A model generated the notes under the pieces. It saw only the letters and a list, made by a program, of their open reading frames with translations, did not search any database and was not told the DNA's origin. The position numbers and the translations under genes are program-made. Below, piece after piece: positions 24,340 through 27,370 of a stretch of 27,370 bases of DNA. This stretch comes from Fidelibacterota bacterium. Lineage in GTDB: Bacteria; Fidelibacterota; UBA2242. Position 1 is the first letter of the stretch. Each line of letters starts with the position of its first letter. Location of the stretch: positions 1-27,370 of the forward strand of contig JALOAB010000008.1 in assembly GCA_023229045.1 (NCBI GenBank), in the 5' to 3' direction.

Positions 24340-25989
24340 ATGAATGTTTTTACGAAATTGACAATACGTTGCATGTGCTTGATTTTGCTCTCTGTTTTTG
24401 CCTCAAATTCTCTGAATGCTCAAAAAGGAATCAATATCCCCCATCTGGAAAAGCGCGGCGGGGCGACGCAATTAATCGTTGACGGCAATCCATTTCTTAT
24501 CCTGGGAGGAGAGCTGGGCAACTCATCCTTTACGAGTCTGGAATTTATGGAACCGATCTGGCCGAAGTTGAAAGCCATGCATTTGAATACGGTTTTAGCG
24601 CCTGTGTATTGGGAATTGATCGAACCGATAGAGGGTAAATTTGACTTCAAATTGTACGACCAGCTGATTGCCGAGGCGCGTAAGCACGAACTGAAATTGG
24701 TTTTACTATGGTTTGGCTCCTGGAAAAACAGCATGTCAAGCCACGCCCCGTCCTGGGTCAAAAAAAACCAGGATAGATTTCCAAGAGTAAAGGACAATCA
24801 GGGCAAAAGCCATGAAATCTTGACGCCTTTCAGTGAGGAAAACCTGCAAGCCGATCTGAAAGCCTTTCAGGCTTTACTGAAACATATCAAAGAAATTGAC
24901 GAAAATGAAAATACTGTCATCATGATCCAGCCTGAAAATGAAATTGGAATGTTGCCAACCGCCCGCGATTATCACCCATTAGCCAACAAGAAATTTCAGG
25001 AAAAAATGCCCGCCGAATTCATTCGCTATTTAAAAAAGAATAGGGACAATCTGGTACCGGAGATGAAAGAGCGATGGGCGCAAAATCACTATAAAGAAGC
25101 AGGAACCTGGGAAGACGTCTTTGGTAAGGGACCGCACACCGATGAAATCTTCATGGCCTGGTATTATGCGAAATTCACCAATGCCATCGCCGAGGCGGGA
25201 AAAGCCGTGTACAATCTGCCAATGTACGTCAACGCCGCATTGAATCGTCCCGGCTGGCTACCCGGTCAATATCCGAGCGCCGGTCCGCTTCCCCATTTGA
25301 TGGATGTCTGGAAAGCCGGTGCGCCTGCGATCGATTTTCTGTCGCCTGATTTTTATTTCCCGAATATTGAACACTGGAGCGATCTGTACACCCGTCAGGG
25401 TAATCCGCTGTTCATTCCCGAACACGTTTTTGATAATACCGTGGCCGCCAAAGCCGCATTCGTCTTCGGACATTATGAGGCAATCGGTTTTTCACCGTTT
25501 TCGATTGAATCGGTGACTGATCCGGCAAAAGAGCCCCTCGGAAAAGTTTACAGTTTATTGGATCAACTGATGCCTGTAATAACGGCTCATCATGGTCAGG
25601 ATAAAATTGAAGGGGTTCTCTTTGACCAAGAAAAATCCGAGAAAGTCGTAAAACTCGGTGATTATGAATTAACCTTCAAACACAGCTATACTTTAGGTTA
25701 CGAACCTGATTCTAAAAAAGATACCTGGGAGATGGCAGGCGCATTGATAGTGCAAACCGCAGACAGCGAATATTTTCTGGCCGGTTCAGGGGTGGTAATT
25801 ACGTTTAAAAACATCAAAAATCCAGACCTGAATGTCGGAATTTTAAAAGCCGACGAGGGTAAATATGTCGACAATCAGTGGAAAGTAATCCGGCATTTGA
25901 ACGGCGATCAAATTCATCAGGGAAGGCATATCCGGATATTTTTAAACGAATACTCGATTGTGCGATTCGAACTTTATGATTACGAATAA
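24340..25989 (+). CDS. GH35-type beta-galactosidase-like glycosidase (DUF5597 tail)
   Basis: A 549-residue secreted glycosidase of clan GH-A. The signal peptide is residues 1-28 (ILLSVFASNSLNAQ). The GH35 barrel (about 36-400) shows FLILGGELGNSS, MHLNTVLAPVYWELIEP, QPENEIGM with acid/base E201, and PLFIPEHVF with nucleophile E361. The C-terminal part (about 410-549) is the DUF5597-type beta domain found behind this subgroup. The expected reaction is removal of terminal beta-galactose (or a related sugar) from side chains. ATG 24340 is chosen because the signal peptide starts there; in-frame TTG 24280 and ATG 24307 lie upstream, none with a strong ribosome site. It follows the hairpin at 24223. 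Confidence 0.88.
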   Translation: MNVFTKLTIRCMCLILLSVFASNSLNAQKGINIPHLEKRGGATQLIVDGNPFLILGGELGNSSFTSLEFMEPIWPKLKAMHLNTVLAPVYWELIEPIEGKFDFKLYDQLIAEARKHELKLVLLWFGSWKNSMSSHAPSWVKKNQDRFPRVKDNQGKSHEILTPFSEENLQADLKAFQALLKHIKEIDENENTVIMIQPENEIGMLPTARDYHPLANKKFQEKMPAEFIRYLKKNRDNLVPEMKERWAQNHYKEAGTWEDVFGKGPHTDEIFMAWYYAKFTNAIAEAGKAVYNLPMYVNAALNRPGWLPGQYPSAGPLPHLMDVWKAGAPAIDFLSPDFYFPNIEHWSDLYTRQGNPLFIPEHVFDNTVAAKAAFVFGHYEAIGFSPFSIESVTDPAKEPLGKVYSLLDQLMPVITAHHGQDKIEGVLFDQEKSEKVVKLGDYELTFKHSYTLGYEPDSKKDTWEMAGALIVQTADSEYFLAGSGVVITFKNIKNPDLNVGILKADEGKYVDNQWKVIRHLNGDQIHQGRHIRIFLNEYSIVRFELYDYE

Positions 25990-26123
25990 AAGCGGCTGTT
26001 AATATCAAATACAAAGTGCAATATATCTCTTTATTATCTCGATATTTTACTCTCTTTACATCTGGTCGAACAGAGAAGTCAGGAGAATGAAAGTTAGGTT
26101 CCCACGAAATTAAAGGAGTTATT

Positions 26124-27370
26124 ATGAGATTGATTACCAAGCTATTAGGATTGTCATTCTGGATTAATGTCGCTTTTGGGCAATCTTTGTTATTTCAAAC
26201 TTATATTAACCCGGTAATCCCTGGAGATCATCCGGATTGTACATTATCGAGAATAGACAATGACTTCTACACCACTGGTTCGTCCTTCAATGTCACGCCG
26301 GTCATTTACCATTCGACCGATCTGGTGCACTGGGAGGCGATCGCTCAGCCGGTCAGCGCGGCCTGGTCGAATTACGGTGACTCTCCGGGTGGCGGTTGCT
26401 GGGGCGGTCAGATGGTTTATTATAACGGCGAATATTGGCATTTCTTTTCGCGGGCTAATACAATGCATTATGTCAAAGCCAGCCAGCCTGCCGGTCCCTG
26501 GAGCCTGCCGGTAAAAGTCAATAATCCTGCTACGCTTCCCTATGGCCTGGGTTACGACAATTCGGTTTTTATCGATGACGACAATAAATGGTATCTGGTG
26601 GTAAAAAACGGACAACCTAATAACGGTATTGTCGAATTAGGTGATGATGGACAACCGACAGGAGTTGTATATGATCTGAATTGGCTCAATCCGGCGCCGG
26701 ACTATCCCTACAGTTGGGCGGAAGGTCCGGTGATGTGGAAATATAACGGCTACTATTACTATTCGTTTGCCAGAGACCTGGGTGGCGGGCAGAAGGTCAT
26801 GCGCAGTCTGACCCTGACCGCCGATCAGTCGGCATGGATAATGCTGGGCGATTTTTTCGGGGTCAGCGGTTCTTCACTTTTTACTAACCCAAATCATGCT
26901 TCCGCCGCTATAATGCTTGACGACAGCACCTCCTGGGCGATGCATCCCCTTTACGCCAATGGCGAATGGAAAGGGCAGGGGCGCCAGGGATTATTGAATC
27001 AGGTTCGCTATAATGAAAATGGTATTCCAAAAGCCGATTACCCGATTAATAGTTCATTTTCGGCTCCTGATTTATCCTCGGGCGGAATTCCGTGGATGGT
27101 GCCGCATTCGGATTATTTTACTTCGGAAAGCTTACACCCCGAATGGTCATTTCTGGGATATACACCTTCAACTGGATTTTCACTTACAGAACGTTCCGGC
27201 TGGCTTCGTTTATCACCCAAGAGTCGTTACATGTCCATTGTAAGTACGGTTATAAAGAATGACGGTGAGCATAATTACTCACTTATCACCAAATTGGACT
27301 TCAAGGCTCAATCGATCGCAGATGAGGCCGGGCTTTGGATCATGCGGGGCGATCAGACTATGTATGTTAA
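26124..27370 (+). CDS. GH43-type glycosidase with C-terminal beta-sandwich (cut by window edge)
   Basis: 415 codons are present and the frame is open to the edge. The signal peptide is residues 1-20 (INVAFGQ). The five-bladed propeller has the GH43 triad: base D38 in NPVIPGDHPDC, pKa-setting D145 in LGYDNSVF, and acid E200 in SWAEGPVMW. From about residue 330 a concanavalin-like C2 domain begins (HPEWSFLGYTPSTGFSL, SGWLRLSPKSRY), the pairing seen in beta-xylosidases and alpha-L-arabinofuranosidases. ATG 26124 has AAAGGAG six bases upstream. It lies 134 bases after the GH35 gene with no terminator seen. Together with the GH35 enzyme it fits trimming of arabinose, xylose or galactose side chains. 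Confidence 0.85.
   Translation, partial: MRLITKLLGLSFWINVAFGQSLLFQTYINPVIPGDHPDCTLSRIDNDFYTTGSSFNVTPVIYHSTDLVHWEAIAQPVSAAWSNYGDSPGGGCWGGQMVYYNGEYWHFFSRANTMHYVKASQPAGPWSLPVKVNNPATLPYGLGYDNSVFIDDDNKWYLVVKNGQPNNGIVELGDDGQPTGVVYDLNWLNPAPDYPYSWAEGPVMWKYNGYYYYSFARDLGGGQKVMRSLTLTADQSAWIMLGDFFGVSGSSLFTNPNHASAAIMLDDSTSWAMHPLYANGEWKGQGRQGLLNQVRYNENGIPKADYPINSSFSAPDLSSGGIPWMVPHSDYFTSESLHPEWSFLGYTPSTGFSLTERSGWLRLSPKSRYMSIVSTVIKNDGEHNYSLITKLDFKAQSIADEAGLWIMRGDQTMYV

Noticed and set aside
26093..26099. Another GTTRRRY word (GTTAGGT) before the GH43 gene
   Set aside because: A lone seven-base match without paired arms is expected by chance.

Overview
The window looks like a chromosomal contig from an uncultured member of the FCB superphylum outside Bacteroidota proper (Calditrichota, KSB1, Ignavibacteria and similar lineages). 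Two secreted proteins end in type IX secretion (T9SS) sorting domains with the NYPNPFNP motif. A TonB-dependent receptor carries an N-terminal carboxypeptidase-regulatory domain. Several genes have clear GGAG-type ribosome binding sites. The lineage is inferred from these signatures, not measured.

Layout. (1) 1-752, minus: the N-terminus of a type I pullulanase cut by the window edge. (2) 993-4146, plus: a formylglycine-generating-enzyme-fold protein without the catalytic cysteines, and a large membrane protein with a degenerate spermidine-synthase-like domain. (3) About 4170-8230: a visibly AT-rich insert, all genes on minus. It holds a small exported protein, a 634-base non-coding stretch with inverted repeats, a HEAT-like/zinc-finger/PD-(D/E)XK nuclease and a PIN-domain protein. 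The 8-base word TGCCTAAC (GTTAGGCA on minus) lies at both ends, and one end carries a long imperfect inverted repeat resembling an integron attC site. (4) 8232-13773, minus: a tightly packed five-gene operon (DUF362 protein, NapH/NapG-like polyferredoxin, small lipoprotein, AmmeMemoRadiSam radical SAM enzyme, AmrB-AmrA fusion). (5) 13893-14495, minus: a lipoprotein. (6) 14496-14993: a palindrome-rich divergent regulatory region. (7) 14994-27370, plus: a polysaccharide-use cluster (TonB-dependent receptor, T9SS beta-helix protein, T9SS four-repeat protein, GH35-type glycosidase, GH43-type glycosidase cut by the window edge). No SusD-like gene is seen.

How they may work together. The carbohydrate cluster reads as secreted or surface proteins that bind and trim a hemicellulose- or pectin-like glycan, plus an outer-membrane importer, probably under a promoter with an overlapping operator. 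The amr operon combines a membrane Fe-S electron path, Tat-type and lipoprotein signals, a radical SAM enzyme and Memo/AMMECR1 domains; its product is unknown. The PIN and nuclease genes sit directly downstream of that operon and could be read from its promoter, as promoterless cassette genes are. The insert is the best candidate for an undescribed system: a possible two-nuclease defence module carried as cassette-like cargo. No integrase, transposase, tRNA, rRNA or CRISPR array was found in the window.
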